A stretch of DNA of 64,000 bases from Shinella sp. SUS2 (GCF_001262505.1 NZ_KQ410723.1:434001-498000); one strand, 5' to 3'; shown: positions 26,257 through 34,855, counted from the stretch's first letter. A program made the numbers and translations. Notes: generated by a model not told the origin, from the sequence alone.

Positions 26257-27774
26257 TCAGTTGATAAAATCTTCCGGCAGAAGACCTTCCGGCATGTTCT
26301 GGTAGGAGACCGGGCGCAGGAATCGGCGGATTGCCATCGTGCCGACGCTGGTGGCGCCGAAATTCGTGGAGGCCGGATACGGGCCGCCATGCACCATGGA
26401 ATCCACCACCTCGACGCCCGTCGGGAAGCCGTTGACGAGCACGCGACCAGCCTTGCGCTCGAGCGCCGGGCGCAGGCGCTTTGCGTCAGCAAGATCGCCG
26501 TCATCCATGTGGATGGTCGCCGTCAGCTGGCCTTCGAAATTGCGGGCGAGCTTTTCCATCTCGTCGACCGAAGAGACGCGCACGACGAGGCCGAGCGGAC
26601 CGAAGACTTCTTCCGACAGAGCATGGTCGGCAAGGAACTGTTCGCCCGAGATCTCGAAGAGGTTCGGCAGCACCGTGCGGCCGGTGGATGCGGTCGTCAA
26701 CAGCGGCTTGACGGTGTTGCGGCTTTCAAAGCGCGCCTGACCGTCCTGATAGGCCTTGGCGATGCCGTCGGTCAGCATGGTCTGCGGAGCGACCTTGCCG
26801 AGGGCCTCCACGGCGGCTGCCGTGAAGCGATCGGCATCTGCGCCGTCCTGGACGATGGCAATGCCCGGATTGGTGCAAAACTGGCCGGCGCCCATGGTGA
26901 GCGAGCCCGCCCAGCCCTGGCCGAGGCCTTCCGCCCGGGCCTTCATAGCCTCCGGGAGCAGGAACATCGGGTTGACCGAGCCGAGTTCACCGAAGAACGG
27001 GATCGGCTCCGGGCGCGCGGCGCACAGGTTAAAGAGGGCGCGGCCGCCGGCGAGCGAGCCGGTGAAGCCGACAGCCTTGATCAGCGGATGCTGCACCAAC
27101 GCCTCGCCGACCTGGCGGTTTCCGCCCTGGATGAGCGAGAAGACGCCCGGATGCACACCGGTCTTGCGGACGGCGGCCTCGATCGCCTCGGCGATGATCT
27201 CGCCCGTACCCGGATGGGCGGAATGCCCCTTGACGACGACGGGGCAGCCGGCAGCCAGCGCGGCGGCCGTGTCGCCGCCGGCCGTGGAGAAGGCGAGCGG
27301 GAAGTTGGAGGCACCGAAGACGGCAACCGGGCCGATCGGCCGCTGGATCAGGCGGATCTCCGGGCGCGGCGCCGGCTGGCGATCGGGAAGAGCCGCATCG
27401 AAGCGGCGGTCGAGATAGTCGCCCTTCTCGATATGGTCGGCGAAGAGGCGGAGCTGGCCGGTGGTGCGGCCGCGCTCGCCCTGAAGGCGGGCGACCGGCA
27501 GGCCGGTTTCCTGCGTGCCGATCTCGGTGATGGCCTCTGCACGCGTCTCGATCTCGTCGGCGATGGCGCGCAGGAACGCGGCCCGCTCGGCGCGGGAGGA
27601 ATAGCCGTAGCTGAGGAAGGCCTCTTCCGCGGCTTCCGCGGCCTTGTTCACCAGCTCCACCGTGCCGACGGCGAAATCATGCGCCGGGCCATGGGCGGGC
27701 GAGGAGGTGAAGGCGCCGTTTCCGTCAAGCCATTGCCCGGCGACGAGATGTTTACCGTTGGGGGTGAAAGCCAT
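26257..27774 (-). CDS. Alpha-ketoglutaric semialdehyde (2,5-dioxovalerate) dehydrogenase
   Basis: 505 aa aldehyde dehydrogenase from the ATG at 27772-27774; a GTG-less upstream extension is not needed. It has the NAD(P) site and catalytic residues: FGASNFPLAFSTAGGDTAAAL, general base Glu263 in FFGELGS and nucleophile Cys300 in GAGQFCTNPG. Its N-terminal GKHLVAGQW and lack of the usual FTGS-x-GELGGKS pattern fit the class III KGSA dehydrogenases. It would oxidise the semialdehyde made by the DapA-like deaminase to 2-oxoglutarate, the last step of trans-4-hydroxyproline breakdown. Sugar-acid pathways use the same enzyme, but no such genes are near. Confidence 0.88.
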   Translation of the reverse strand: MAFTPNGKHLVAGQWLDGNGAFTSSPAHGPAHDFAVGTVELVNKAAEAAEEAFLSYGYSSRAERAAFLRAIADEIETRAEAITEIGTQETGLPVARLQGERGRTTGQLRLFADHIEKGDYLDRRFDAALPDRQPAPRPEIRLIQRPIGPVAVFGASNFPLAFSTAGGDTAAALAAGCPVVVKGHSAHPGTGEIIAEAIEAAVRKTGVHPGVFSLIQGGNRQVGEALVQHPLIKAVGFTGSLAGGRALFNLCAARPEPIPFFGELGSVNPMFLLPEAMKARAEGLGQGWAGSLTMGAGQFCTNPGIAIVQDGADADRFTAAAVEALGKVAPQTMLTDGIAKAYQDGQARFESRNTVKPLLTTASTGRTVLPNLFEISGEQFLADHALSEEVFGPLGLVVRVSSVDEMEKLARNFEGQLTATIHMDDGDLADAKRLRPALERKAGRVLVNGFPTGVEVVDSMVHGGPYPASTNFGATSVGTMAIRRFLRPVSYQNMPEGLLPEDFIN

Positions 27775-27841
27775 TAGACGTACCTTTCTCACGGGAAGAG
27801 GGATTCGCCCCCGACATAGACTCTTGCGGGGTGAATTGCAC

Positions 27842-27875
27842 TTGTCGAAATCTTGTATACTCTATGTATGCAAAT
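27842..27875. promoter_or_regulatory. Divergent promoter/operator between dehydrogenase and reductase genes
   Basis: The 149-bp divergent gap contains TTGTCGA (27842-27848), TTGTATAC (27853-27860) and GTATGCAA (27866-27873). TTGTATAC resembles boxes bound by many GntR/FCD regulators, and TTGTCGA is half of the dyad seen twice near the GntR gene. The motifs are seen; control by that regulator is inferred. Confidence 0.4.
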
Positions 27876-27923
27876 GATCAATCGCCAACCTGACCCGGTC
27901 GGCAAAAGTGGAAGAGACCAGAG

Positions 27924-28961
27924 ATGACGCAGACCTCCACCCTGACGATTGCCGCCCTTCACGAACGGGTAGAAGCGATCTTCCGCAAGGCCGGCCTCAA
28001 CGCCGTGCAGGCCGGCGCGCTTGCCCGCGTCATCGTCGCCGGGGAGCGGGATGCCTGCAAGTCGCACGGCATCTACCGGATCGAGGGTGCACTGCGCACC
28101 GTCAAGGCCGGCAAGGTGAAGCCGGACGCCGTGCCGGTGCTGGACGCCAACGAGGGCTCGGCGATCGTCAAGGTCAATGCCAGCGGCGGCTTCGCCAACC
28201 CGGCCTTCGAACTCGGCGTGCCGGTACTTGCCGAGCGCGCCCGCAAGCTCGGGATTGCCGCGCTCGTCATCAACGACTGCACGCATTTCTCCGCCCTCTG
28301 GCCGGAGGTCGAGGCTGTCACCAATGAAGGGCTTGCCGGCCTCGTCATGTGCCCGAGCTATGCCACCGTCGCGCCTACCGGCGGCAACAAGCCGCTGCTC
28401 GGCACCAATCCCTTCGCCTTCGGCTGGCCGCGCAAGGGCGATGCGCCCTATGTCTTCGACTTCGCCACCTCGGTCGCCGCCCGCGGCGAGATCGAGCTGC
28501 ACCGCCGCGCCGGCAAACAGCTGCCCGAAGGTTGGGCGATCGACGCAGACGGCAACCCGACCACCGATCCGGAAGCCGCGCTCGCCGGCGCCATGCTGCC
28601 CTTCGGCGGCCACAAGGGGTCGGCCATCGGCACGATGATCGAACTGCTCGCCGGCATCATGATTGGCGACCTCACGAGCCCTGAGGTTCTCGACTATCTC
28701 GGCACCACGACGCTTGCTCCCTTCCACGGCGAGCTGATCATCGCCATGTCGCCGGAAGCCTTCTCCGCCGGTCGCCCTGGCGATCCCTTCGCCCGCGCCG
28801 AAGTGCTGTTCGAGGCCATCGTCGGCCAGGGTGCCCGCCTGCCCTCGCAGCGCCGCTTCGTGGCGCGCAGGACGTCCGAAACGGACGGCGTCACGCTCAC
28901 GGCTGCCGAACTGGAACAGCTCGACCGCCTGCTGGAAAAGGGCCTCGACGCCATCGCATAA
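27924..28961 (+). CDS. Ldh-family delta1-pyrroline-2-carboxylate reductase
   Basis: 345 aa NAD(P)H-dependent oxidoreductase of the malate/L-sulfolactate/ureidoglycolate dehydrogenase family. Seen: substrate-site RVIVAGERDACKSHGIYRI, the NDCTHFSALWPEVE region with the conserved His, and GTNPFAFGWPR plus LPFGGHKGSAIGTMIELLAG for cofactor and substrate. In cis-3- and trans-3-hydroxyproline catabolism these enzymes reduce the aconitase X product to L-proline. Divergent from the semialdehyde dehydrogenase. Related family members reduce other 2-keto or imino acids, so specificity is inferred from context. Confidence 0.86.
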   Translation: MTQTSTLTIAALHERVEAIFRKAGLNAVQAGALARVIVAGERDACKSHGIYRIEGALRTVKAGKVKPDAVPVLDANEGSAIVKVNASGGFANPAFELGVPVLAERARKLGIAALVINDCTHFSALWPEVEAVTNEGLAGLVMCPSYATVAPTGGNKPLLGTNPFAFGWPRKGDAPYVFDFATSVAARGEIELHRRAGKQLPEGWAIDADGNPTTDPEAALAGAMLPFGGHKGSAIGTMIELLAGIMIGDLTSPEVLDYLGTTTLAPFHGELIIAMSPEAFSAGRPGDPFARAEVLFEAIVGQGARLPSQRRFVARRTSETDGVTLTAAELEQLDRLLEKGLDAIA

Positions 28962-28977
28962 GGGGTTCAGCCCCGCC

Positions 28978-29001
28978 GCCGCGGCAAGACATTGCCGCGG
29001 C
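28978..29001. terminator. Bidirectional hairpin between convergent genes
   Basis: Perfect 10-bp stem GCCGCGGCAA / TTGCCGCGGC with loop GACA, in the 41-bp gap between the reductase (+) and the LysE gene (-). No U-run, so termination strength is uncertain. Confidence 0.5.
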
Positions 29002-29002
29002 T

Positions 29003-29635
29003 TCAGCCCTTCTGCAGGGCGAGATGGGCACCGAGGCCGATGAGGATCGTCCCGCCTGCCCGGCGCACCAGCGCCTGCACCCCGCTCGACCGCTTCAGCC
29101 GCGCCAGGATGACATCAGCCAGGAGCACGGTGACGATATCGGCGAAGGTGAAGATGAGGTTCACCATCGTTCCGAGAATGGCAAGCTGTACCCAGACCGG
29201 CAGGCTGGCGCCGCTGTCGACGAACTGCGGCAGGAAGGCGAGGAAGAAGATCGCCGTCTTGGGATTGAGCACCTCGACGGTGATGCTCTGGATAAACGCC
29301 CGCCGCCCGCCCTTCGGCACCACGGTGACATCACCCTCTTCCCGCATATCCGTCGATCGGAAAAGCGAAATGCCGAGCCAGACGAGATAGGCGGCTCCCA
29401 GCAGCTTGACGACGGTATAGGCGACCGGCACCGCATGGAACAGGGCGGAAAGCCCGGCCGCGGCGGCGATGATATGGGCATAGGATCCCAGATGGATGCC
29501 GAGCACCGCCATCAGGCCCGCCGCGCGACCGCCCGCCATGGTCCGGGCGGCGGCATAGAGCATGGCGGGGCCGGGAATGAAGGCGAAGATCGCCGTGGTC
29601 ACGGCAAAGGCAAGCAGCACGTCCAGGGAAGGCAT
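29003..29635 (-). CDS. LysE family amino acid exporter
   Basis: 210 aa, six predicted membrane helices, from the ATG at 29633-29635. The family signature near the start is FAFIPGPAMLYAAARTMAGGRAAG, with LLGAAYLVWLGISLFR and EVLNPKTAIFFLAFLPQFV later. RhtB/LysE proteins export amino acids such as homoserine, threonine or lysine. Placed inside the hydroxyproline gene set; it may relieve overload of proline or an imino acid. Ligand unknown. Confidence 0.93.
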   Translation of the reverse strand: MPSLDVLLAFAVTTAIFAFIPGPAMLYAAARTMAGGRAAGLMAVLGIHLGSYAHIIAAAAGLSALFHAVPVAYTVVKLLGAAYLVWLGISLFRSTDMREEGDVTVVPKGGRRAFIQSITVEVLNPKTAIFFLAFLPQFVDSGASLPVWVQLAILGTMVNLIFTFADIVTVLLADVILARLKRSSGVQALVRRAGGTILIGLGAHLALQKG

Positions 29636-29703
29636 TTCCGGTTCCTCGCGATCGATTTTCGCGACTGTCGCAAAAGCGGACCACGACGGCAATGCAAAAC
29701 GAA

Positions 29704-29735
29704 ACGCCGCCCGCAGCGTGGGCTGCAGGCGGCGT
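29704..29735 (-). terminator. Terminator after the DapA-like gene
   Basis: Stem ACGCCGCC / GGCGGCGT with inner GCAG / CTGC. On the minus strand it continues TTCGTTTTGC. It lies 30 nt past the DapA-like stop. Confidence 0.7.
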
Positions 29736-29764
29736 GAAATGCCCGTAGAGGGGTGATCGGAGGC

Positions 29765-30727
29765 TTACGCCTTGTAGGTCTGCACGGCGCCCGGCAGCTT
29801 GCTCCATTCGGCATAACAGGTATCGAACAGCTTCAGCTGGCTTTCGACATAGCCGCGCTGGCTGTCGGAAAGCGCGTCGGTCTCGTAGAAGTGCAGCGTG
29901 TATTCCTTGTCGCCCTTCAGCACCATCATGTGCTTGAAGTAGAGAACGAGGTCCGGGCCTTCGTCGAAGGAGGAGAGCACGGCAAGCGCCGATTCCAGCT
30001 CCAGCGCGCGGGCGCGGGCATCCGGGTCGCCCTTGGCGGCAGCCTGGGCGAGGTTGCACATGTGGATGACTTCCTTCGGCAGCACGCAGCCGATGCCGGT
30101 GATCGCGCCGACGGCGCCGCAATCGACGAAGCCGGTGAAGACACAGGTATCGACGCCGATCATCAGCGAGACGTCATCGTCGCGGCTGGTGATGTTCTCG
30201 GCCGCATAGCGCATGTCGGCCGCACCGCCGAATTCCTTGAAGCCGACGAGGTTCTTGTGGTCTTCGCGCAGCGCGAAGAACAGGTCGGCGCGGGTGGCGA
30301 AGCCGTAGTAGGGGCTGTTGTAGATGACGGCCGGCAGATCCGGCGCAGCGGAGAGGATCGCCTTGAAGTGGTTCTTCTGGGCAGCGACGACGGAGCCGCG
30401 GGAGAGGACGCGCGGGATGACCATAAGACCCTGTGCACCGACCTTCTGGGCATGGGCGGCATGGGCAACGGCCGAGGCGGTGTTGACGGCGCCGGTGCCG
30501 ACGATGACCGGGATGCCCGCCTTGACGAGGCGCTCGACGCCCTCCATGCGCTGCGCGTCGGTCAGCAGCGGCCAGTCACCCATCGAGCCGCAATAGACGA
30601 CAGCCGACATGCCCTTTTCGATGAGTTCCTTGCCCTTGCGCACCAGCTGGTCGAAATCCGGCGTGCGGTCGTCCTTGCAGGGGGTCATCAGGGCGGGAAT
30701 GACACCGGAAAAAATCTTGGCCTTCAT
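29765..30727 (-). CDS. DapA-family lyase, probable 1-pyrroline-4-hydroxy-2-carboxylate deaminase
   Basis: 320 aa class I aldolase-fold protein from the ATG at 30725-30727. The Schiff-base lysine is in VGFKEFGGAA (Lys164) and the conserved Tyr in IYNSPYYG (Tyr136/140). The N terminus FSGVIPALMTPCKDD is typical of the family. Neighbours (D-hydroxyproline oxidase, KGSA dehydrogenase, GntR regulator) point to HypD-type deaminase, giving alpha-ketoglutaric semialdehyde and ammonia. A true dihydrodipicolinate synthase is unlikely because the usual GTTGE motif is replaced by CGSMGDW. Its promoter contains the large TTGTCGACAA dyad. Confidence 0.86.
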   Translation of the reverse strand: MKAKIFSGVIPALMTPCKDDRTPDFDQLVRKGKELIEKGMSAVVYCGSMGDWPLLTDAQRMEGVERLVKAGIPVIVGTGAVNTASAVAHAAHAQKVGAQGLMVIPRVLSRGSVVAAQKNHFKAILSAAPDLPAVIYNSPYYGFATRADLFFALREDHKNLVGFKEFGGAADMRYAAENITSRDDDVSLMIGVDTCVFTGFVDCGAVGAITGIGCVLPKEVIHMCNLAQAAAKGDPDARARALELESALAVLSSFDEGPDLVLYFKHMMVLKGDKEYTLHFYETDALSDSQRGYVESQLKLFDTCYAEWSKLPGAVQTYKA

Positions 30728-30813
30728 GTCGGTCTCCTTTGGCGGTTCATCGGATGGTCGGCCGGCACGATGCACTGGGCCTCCCCTCTCTCTGAGGATG
30801 GGTATAGCATCTT

Positions 30814-30843
30814 GTATTTTATTTGTCGACAAGAAAAATACAG
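30814..30843. promoter_or_regulatory. 30-bp near-perfect palindrome, probable GntR operator
   Basis: Outer arms TGTATTTT (30814-30821) and AAAATACA (30836-30843) enclose the perfect 10-bp dyad TTGTCGACAA (30824-30833); only the two positions on each side between core and arms do not pair. It lies 87 nt upstream of the DapA-like gene, right after the regulator gene. The same core recurs at 31566. Confidence 0.75.
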
Positions 30844-30849
30844 CGCCTG

Positions 30850-31554
30850 TCAGAGCGCAATGTCGAGCCTGTCGTTGCGGCTGAACAGCTTCTGCACCTG
30901 GGCGACGATCGCCTCGGCATGGGCCTTGCCGAGCCGGTCCGCCTCCTCGATGTCACGGGCCTCGATGGCGGCAATGATCGCGGCATGCTCATCCACGAAG
31001 CGCTGGGGAAACTGCTCGTCGTAGGACTGGTAGTAGAGCTGCAGGATGCGCCGTCCCTCGTCGAGCAGCCGGCGGAACAGGCTGGTGAAATAGGGGTTGC
31101 GCCCGGCCTCGGCGATCGCGGCGTGGAAGGCCGCGTTGGTGGCGATCATCGTCAGGGCGTCGCGCGCCTTGAGCGCCGCCGCATAGTCCTCGTGAAACCC
31201 TCTGATGATGGCGAGGTCCTCGGGGCGGTGCGCCTGCGCCGCAAGCCGCGTCGTCACCCGGTACATCAGCACCAGCGCGTCGAAGAAGGTGTGCAGGTTG
31301 AGGAAGTCGATGTTCGAGACCATGGTCGAGCGGTTCGGTAGAGTCTCGATCAGCCCCTCGCCGGCAAGCCGGACCAGCGCCTCGCGGATGGGCGTGCGCG
31401 ACATCTTGAACCGCTCGGCAAGCTGCACCTCGTCGATCGGGCTGCCGGGGGCAAGCTTCAGGTCGAGGATCTCATCGCGCAAGAGGTCATAGACCATCTT
31501 CACACCGGAGCCTCGTTTGCGTTCGGGCAAGGAACTGGAATCGGTATCGGTCAT
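30850..31554 (-). CDS. GntR/FCD-family regulator of the hydroxyproline genes
   Basis: 234 aa from the ATG at 31552-31554, with GAGG 9 nt upstream. The winged-helix domain covers residues ~17-80 (YDLLRDEILDLKLAPGSPIDEVQLAERFKMSRTPIREALVRLAGEGLIETL) and the FCD ligand domain ~95-225, with metal-type His residues (FHEDY, NAAFHAAIAE, DEHAAIIAAI). Members of this class usually repress and are released by a pathway intermediate. It lies upstream of the DapA-like gene, and TTGTCGACAA dyads flank it on both sides, one just before its own start, suggesting autoregulation. Confidence 0.93.
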   Translation of the reverse strand: MTDTDSSSLPERKRGSGVKMVYDLLRDEILDLKLAPGSPIDEVQLAERFKMSRTPIREALVRLAGEGLIETLPNRSTMVSNIDFLNLHTFFDALVLMYRVTTRLAAQAHRPEDLAIIRGFHEDYAAALKARDALTMIATNAAFHAAIAEAGRNPYFTSLFRRLLDEGRRILQLYYQSYDEQFPQRFVDEHAAIIAAIEARDIEEADRLGKAHAEAIVAQVQKLFSRNDRLDIAL

Positions 31555-31565
31555 CGAAAATCCTC

Positions 31566-31586
31566 TTGTCGACAAAAGAAATACAA
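31566..31586. promoter_or_regulatory. Second TTGTCGACAA operator, before the GntR gene
   Basis: Perfect dyad TTGTCGACAA at 31566-31575 followed by AAGAAATACAA, 12 nt from the regulator start codon. It repeats the core and one AT-rich arm of the 30814 palindrome. The position fits self-repression. Confidence 0.7.
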
Positions 31587-31713
31587 TTGTCCGGCAACGC
31601 TATCAATCGTTTAAAGTGGGCATTTTGACGAAAGTGTCGTCAAGTCTCCGAAGCGCGGGATTCCCCGAAATCCTGCGGCTCCCCCGCACAAAGACGAAAA
31701 AACGCGTGCGAAA

Positions 31714-31734
31714 GCCCGCCGGCGAGACGCCGGC
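31714..31734 (-). terminator. Possible epmB terminator
   Basis: Stem GCCGGCG / CGCCGGC with loop AGA, about 45 nt past the epmB stop. On the minus strand it is followed, after 12 nt, by GTTTTTTCG; the delay makes it a weak candidate. Confidence 0.35.
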
Positions 31735-31778
31735 AGCCGCTCTTTTGTCCTGAAGGGTGCCGTCACCTCGCGCTGACG

Positions 31779-32840
31779 CTATGCCTCGTCCCGCCGCGTC
31801 GGATAGGGATGCGTTTGCCCGCGAAAATCACGAAGACGGAAACAGCCATCGTCCGCCTCTTCGACCGCTGCCGAATCCGCACGCACCTTGCCGTGCCCGC
31901 CGGGGATGTCGAGGATATAGTCCGGCTGGCAGAGACCCGAGACATGGCCGCGCAGGCTCTCGACCAGCGCCCTGCCCTCGGCGAGCGTCAGGCGGAAATG
32001 CGCCGTGCCCGGTGCAAGGTCGGGATGATGCAGGTAATAGGGCTTGATCCGGTTCTCGACGAAAGCGCGCATCAGATCGGCCAGCACCGCCGCATCGTCG
32101 TTGACGCCTTTCAGCAGCACCGTCTGGCTGATCATCACCATACCGGCATCGACGATGCGGGCGATGGCGGCACGGGCCTCGGCGGTGAATTCGCGCGGAT
32201 GGTTGGCGTGCAGCGCCACATAGGTCGTCTTGCCGGAGGCCTTCAGCGCCGCGATCAGCGCGGCATCCACCCGCGCAGGATCGACGACGGGCACGCGGCT
32301 GTGGAACCGCACGATCTTCACATGGGGGATGGCGGCAAGCCGTTCCATCATGGCCTGCAGCCGGCGCGGCGAGAGCACGAGCGGATCGCCGCCCGTCAGG
32401 ATCACCTCCCAGATCGCCGGCCGCGCCGCGATATAGGCGATCGCCGCATCGAGTGCCTGGGCGGACAGGGTGCCGAGCCCTTCGGGCCCGACCATCTCGC
32501 GGCGGAAACAGAAGCGGCAATAGACCGGGCAGACATGCACGGCCTTCAGCAGGACACGATCGGGATAACGATGCACGATGCCCTCGACCGGGCTGTGCGC
32601 GAGATCGCCGATCGGATCGGCGCGCTCCTCCGGCAAAGTCTCGAGCTCGGCGGGGTCGGGCACGAACTGGCGGGCGATCGGATCGTCGCGGTCCGCAGGA
32701 TCGATCAGCGCGACGAGCGGCGGCGTGACGGCGACGGCATAACGCGCGGCAACGGCCGTCGCGCCCGCCCGTCCCGCCTCAGGAACGAGACCGGCCTCGA
32801 CGAGTTCGGCCACCGTCGTCAGGCTGCGTGCCGCCGTCAT
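31779..32840 (-). CDS. epmB: EF-P lysine 2,3-aminomutase EpmB
   Basis: Radical SAM, PLP-dependent enzyme that turns L-lysine into (R)-beta-lysine for EF-P modification. 353 aa from the ATG at 32838-32840. The cluster motif is CPVYCRFC (Cys104, Cys108, Cys111), followed by the SAM-binding EVILTGGDPLVLS and a PLP lysine in the C-terminal part. It is shorter than catabolic KamA (~410 aa) and sits directly after epmA with an ATGA overlap, which settles EpmB over KamA. Confidence 0.94.
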   Translation of the reverse strand: MTAARSLTTVAELVEAGLVPEAGRAGATAVAARYAVAVTPPLVALIDPADRDDPIARQFVPDPAELETLPEERADPIGDLAHSPVEGIVHRYPDRVLLKAVHVCPVYCRFCFRREMVGPEGLGTLSAQALDAAIAYIAARPAIWEVILTGGDPLVLSPRRLQAMMERLAAIPHVKIVRFHSRVPVVDPARVDAALIAALKASGKTTYVALHANHPREFTAEARAAIARIVDAGMVMISQTVLLKGVNDDAAVLADLMRAFVENRIKPYYLHHPDLAPGTAHFRLTLAEGRALVESLRGHVSGLCQPDYILDIPGGHGKVRADSAAVEEADDGCFRLRDFRGQTHPYPTRRDEA

Positions 32841-33892
32841 GGCGCCGTCTCCGCGACCGGCGCCCAGATCACCTGGTCGATGCGCGCGGCGCCCGTCGCC
32901 AGCATGACCAGCCGGTCGAAGCCGAGCGCGATGCCGCTCGCCTCCGGCATATGGGCGAGTGCGGCAAGGAAATCCTCGTCGAGCGGATAGGTCTCGCCGT
33001 AGACGCGGACCTTTTCCGCCATTTCCAGCTCGAAGCGTCGGCGCTGCTCGTCCGCATCGGTCAGTTCGCCGAAGGCATTGGCCAATTCCACGCCGCAGGC
33101 ATAGAGCTCGAACCGCTCGGCGACCCGCCGGTCCCGCGCCGCCGGGCGGGCAAGCGCCGCTTCCGCGGTCGGATATTCGCACAGAATGGTGGCGCGGCCG
33201 AAACCGAGCTGCGGCTCGACCTTTTCAATCAGAATACGGCTGAAGAGATCGGCCCAGGTGTCGTCTTCCGCCACGCGCAGCCCGGCCGCCCGCATGGCGG
33301 CGGCAAGGCGCGCGCGGTCCGTCGCGCCATCAGGGTCGATCGAAGCGAGAAGGTCGATGCCGGCATGGCGCCGGAAGGCATCCGCCACTGTCAGCCGCTC
33401 CGGCGGCAGGGCCGGATCGCAGGTCGCACCGCGATAGGTGAGCATCGATGCGCCCGTCACTCCGGCGGCCAACACGAGGATTTCGGCGCAATCCTCCATC
33501 AGCACCTCATAGGCCTCGCCCGCCCGATACCATTCCAGCATGGTGAATTCCGGGTGATGCAGCGGCCCGCGTTCCCGGTTGCGGTAGACATGGGCGAAGC
33601 AGGCGATGCGCTGTTCGCCCGCCGCCAGCAGCTTCTTGCAGGCGAATTCCGGCGAGGTGTGCAGGTAAAGCGGCGTCCTTGCACCGGAATGGCCGATCGC
33701 GGCGGTCTCGAAGGCGTGCAGATGCGCCTCGTTGCCCGGAGAGACCTGCAGCGTCGCCGTATCCACCTCGGTGAAGTCGCGCGCCGTGAACCAGCCGCGC
33801 AACGCCGCCTGGATGCGGTTTCGCGCCAGAAGGAACGGCCGGCGATCGGCATGGACATCGGGCGCCCACCAGGGCGAGGGCTTCAGGCTCAT
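32837..33892 (-). CDS. epmA: EF-P--(R)-beta-lysine ligase EpmA
   Basis: Lysyl-tRNA synthetase paralogue without the anticodon-binding domain, 351 aa from the ATG at 33890-33892 (MSLKPSPWWAPD); an upstream extension overlaps the efp promoter region and is rejected. Class II synthetase motif 2 is FAHVYRNRERGPLHHPEFTMLEWYRAG and motif 3 is GIALGFDRLVMLATG. It attaches beta-lysine to Lys34 of EF-P. The gene diverges from efp with 160 bp between them, so all three parts of the modification system are together. Confidence 0.95.
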   Translation of the reverse strand: MSLKPSPWWAPDVHADRRPFLLARNRIQAALRGWFTARDFTEVDTATLQVSPGNEAHLHAFETAAIGHSGARTPLYLHTSPEFACKKLLAAGEQRIACFAHVYRNRERGPLHHPEFTMLEWYRAGEAYEVLMEDCAEILVLAAGVTGASMLTYRGATCDPALPPERLTVADAFRRHAGIDLLASIDPDGATDRARLAAAMRAAGLRVAEDDTWADLFSRILIEKVEPQLGFGRATILCEYPTAEAALARPAARDRRVAERFELYACGVELANAFGELTDADEQRRRFELEMAEKVRVYGETYPLDEDFLAALAHMPEASGIALGFDRLVMLATGAARIDQVIWAPVAETAP

Positions 33893-34053
33893 GACGTTCC
33901 TGTGGCAGGTTTCTTCGCGCTTGCCGGCGGACAGACTGGTCTTTTGCCGGAATATAGGATAGTTGCGGCCCCGAAAACACATTTTCGGCACTCGGGGAAG
34001 GCGTCTCACGGCGGTCCTGTACGCCGCGATCCATCCAGTTACAAGGAAGACTT

Positions 34054-34623
34054 ATGGTAAAGATCATCGCCTCTTCCGTCCGCAAGGGCAATGTCCTCGA
34101 GGTCGAAGGCAAGCTCTATGTCGTGCTGACGGCGCAGAACTTCCACCCGGGCAAGGGCACGCCGGTCACCCAGGTCGACATGCGCCGCATCTCCGACGGC
34201 GTGAAGGTTTCCGAACGCTACCGCACGACCGAACAGGTCGAGCGTGCCTTCGTGGAAGACCGCGAGCACAACTTCCTCTATGAGGATGGCGACGGCTACC
34301 ATTTCATGAATCCGGAAAGCTACGACCAGCTGACCATGTCCCACGAGGACATCGGCGACCTCAAGGCCTATCTCCAGGAAGGCATGACGGTCATCCTGTC
34401 GGTACATGAAGGCGTTGCCATCGCCATCGACCTGCCGCGCCACGTCACGCTCGAGATCACCGAGACGGAACCGGTCGTAAAGGGCCAGACGGCCTCGTCG
34501 TCCTACAAGCCGGCAATCCTGTCGAACGGCATTCGCACGCTGGTGCCGCCGCACATCACCGCCGGCACGCGGGTCGTCATCGCGACGGAAGACGGTTCCT
34601 ACGTGGAACGCGCCAAGGACTGA
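34054..34623 (+). CDS. efp: Translation elongation factor P
   Basis: Relieves ribosome stalling at polyproline stretches, 189 aa. The modification-site loop is HPGKGTP with Lys34, the residue beta-lysylated by EpmA. KOW-like domain 1, then two OB domains with [35 protein letters not shown] and the C-terminal signature region [30 protein letters not shown]. Monocistronic, with a strong terminator downstream. Confidence 0.97.
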   Translation: MVKIIASSVRKGNVLEVEGKLYVVLTAQNFHPGKGTPVTQVDMRRISDGVKVSERYRTTEQVERAFVEDREHNFLYEDGDGYHFMNPESYDQLTMSHEDIGDLKAYLQEGMTVILSVHEGVAIAIDLPRHVTLEITETEPVVKGQTASSSYKPAILSNGIRTLVPPHITAGTRVVIATEDGSYVERAKD

Positions 34624-34694
34624 TCCTTTTAAGGGCGCACAATGCCTTTCCTTCGATCCACACCGATCGAAAGGCTTATGCGCCGCACCATAAG

Positions 34695-34730
34695 AAGCTG
34701 CCCGCCGGAGACGGCGCGGCGGCTTTTTTT
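34695..34730 (+). terminator. Terminator after efp
   Basis: 13-bp stem with one bulged C: AAGCTGCCCGCCG pairs with CGGCG(C)GGCGGCTT around a GAGA loop, followed by a seven-T run. About 70 nt past the efp stop. Confidence 0.85.
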
Positions 34731-34855
34731 CTTCCAACTTGCGGAAAATCCGTTAAGACCAACCCCCGGCTCTTACCACTTGTTTTGGCGCATGCCGTCG
34801 TCGCAAAACCGCTGAGCACTTTTGCGCGGCATGCTTAGGGAGACGGGAACCCCGC

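Noticed and set aside
29765-30727. Dihydrodipicolinate synthase for lysine biosynthesis (dapA)
   Set aside because: The GTTGE motif is absent and the neighbours are hydroxyproline genes.
31779-32840. Catabolic lysine 2,3-aminomutase (KamA)
   Set aside because: The shorter length and the ATGA overlap with epmA next to efp favour EpmB.
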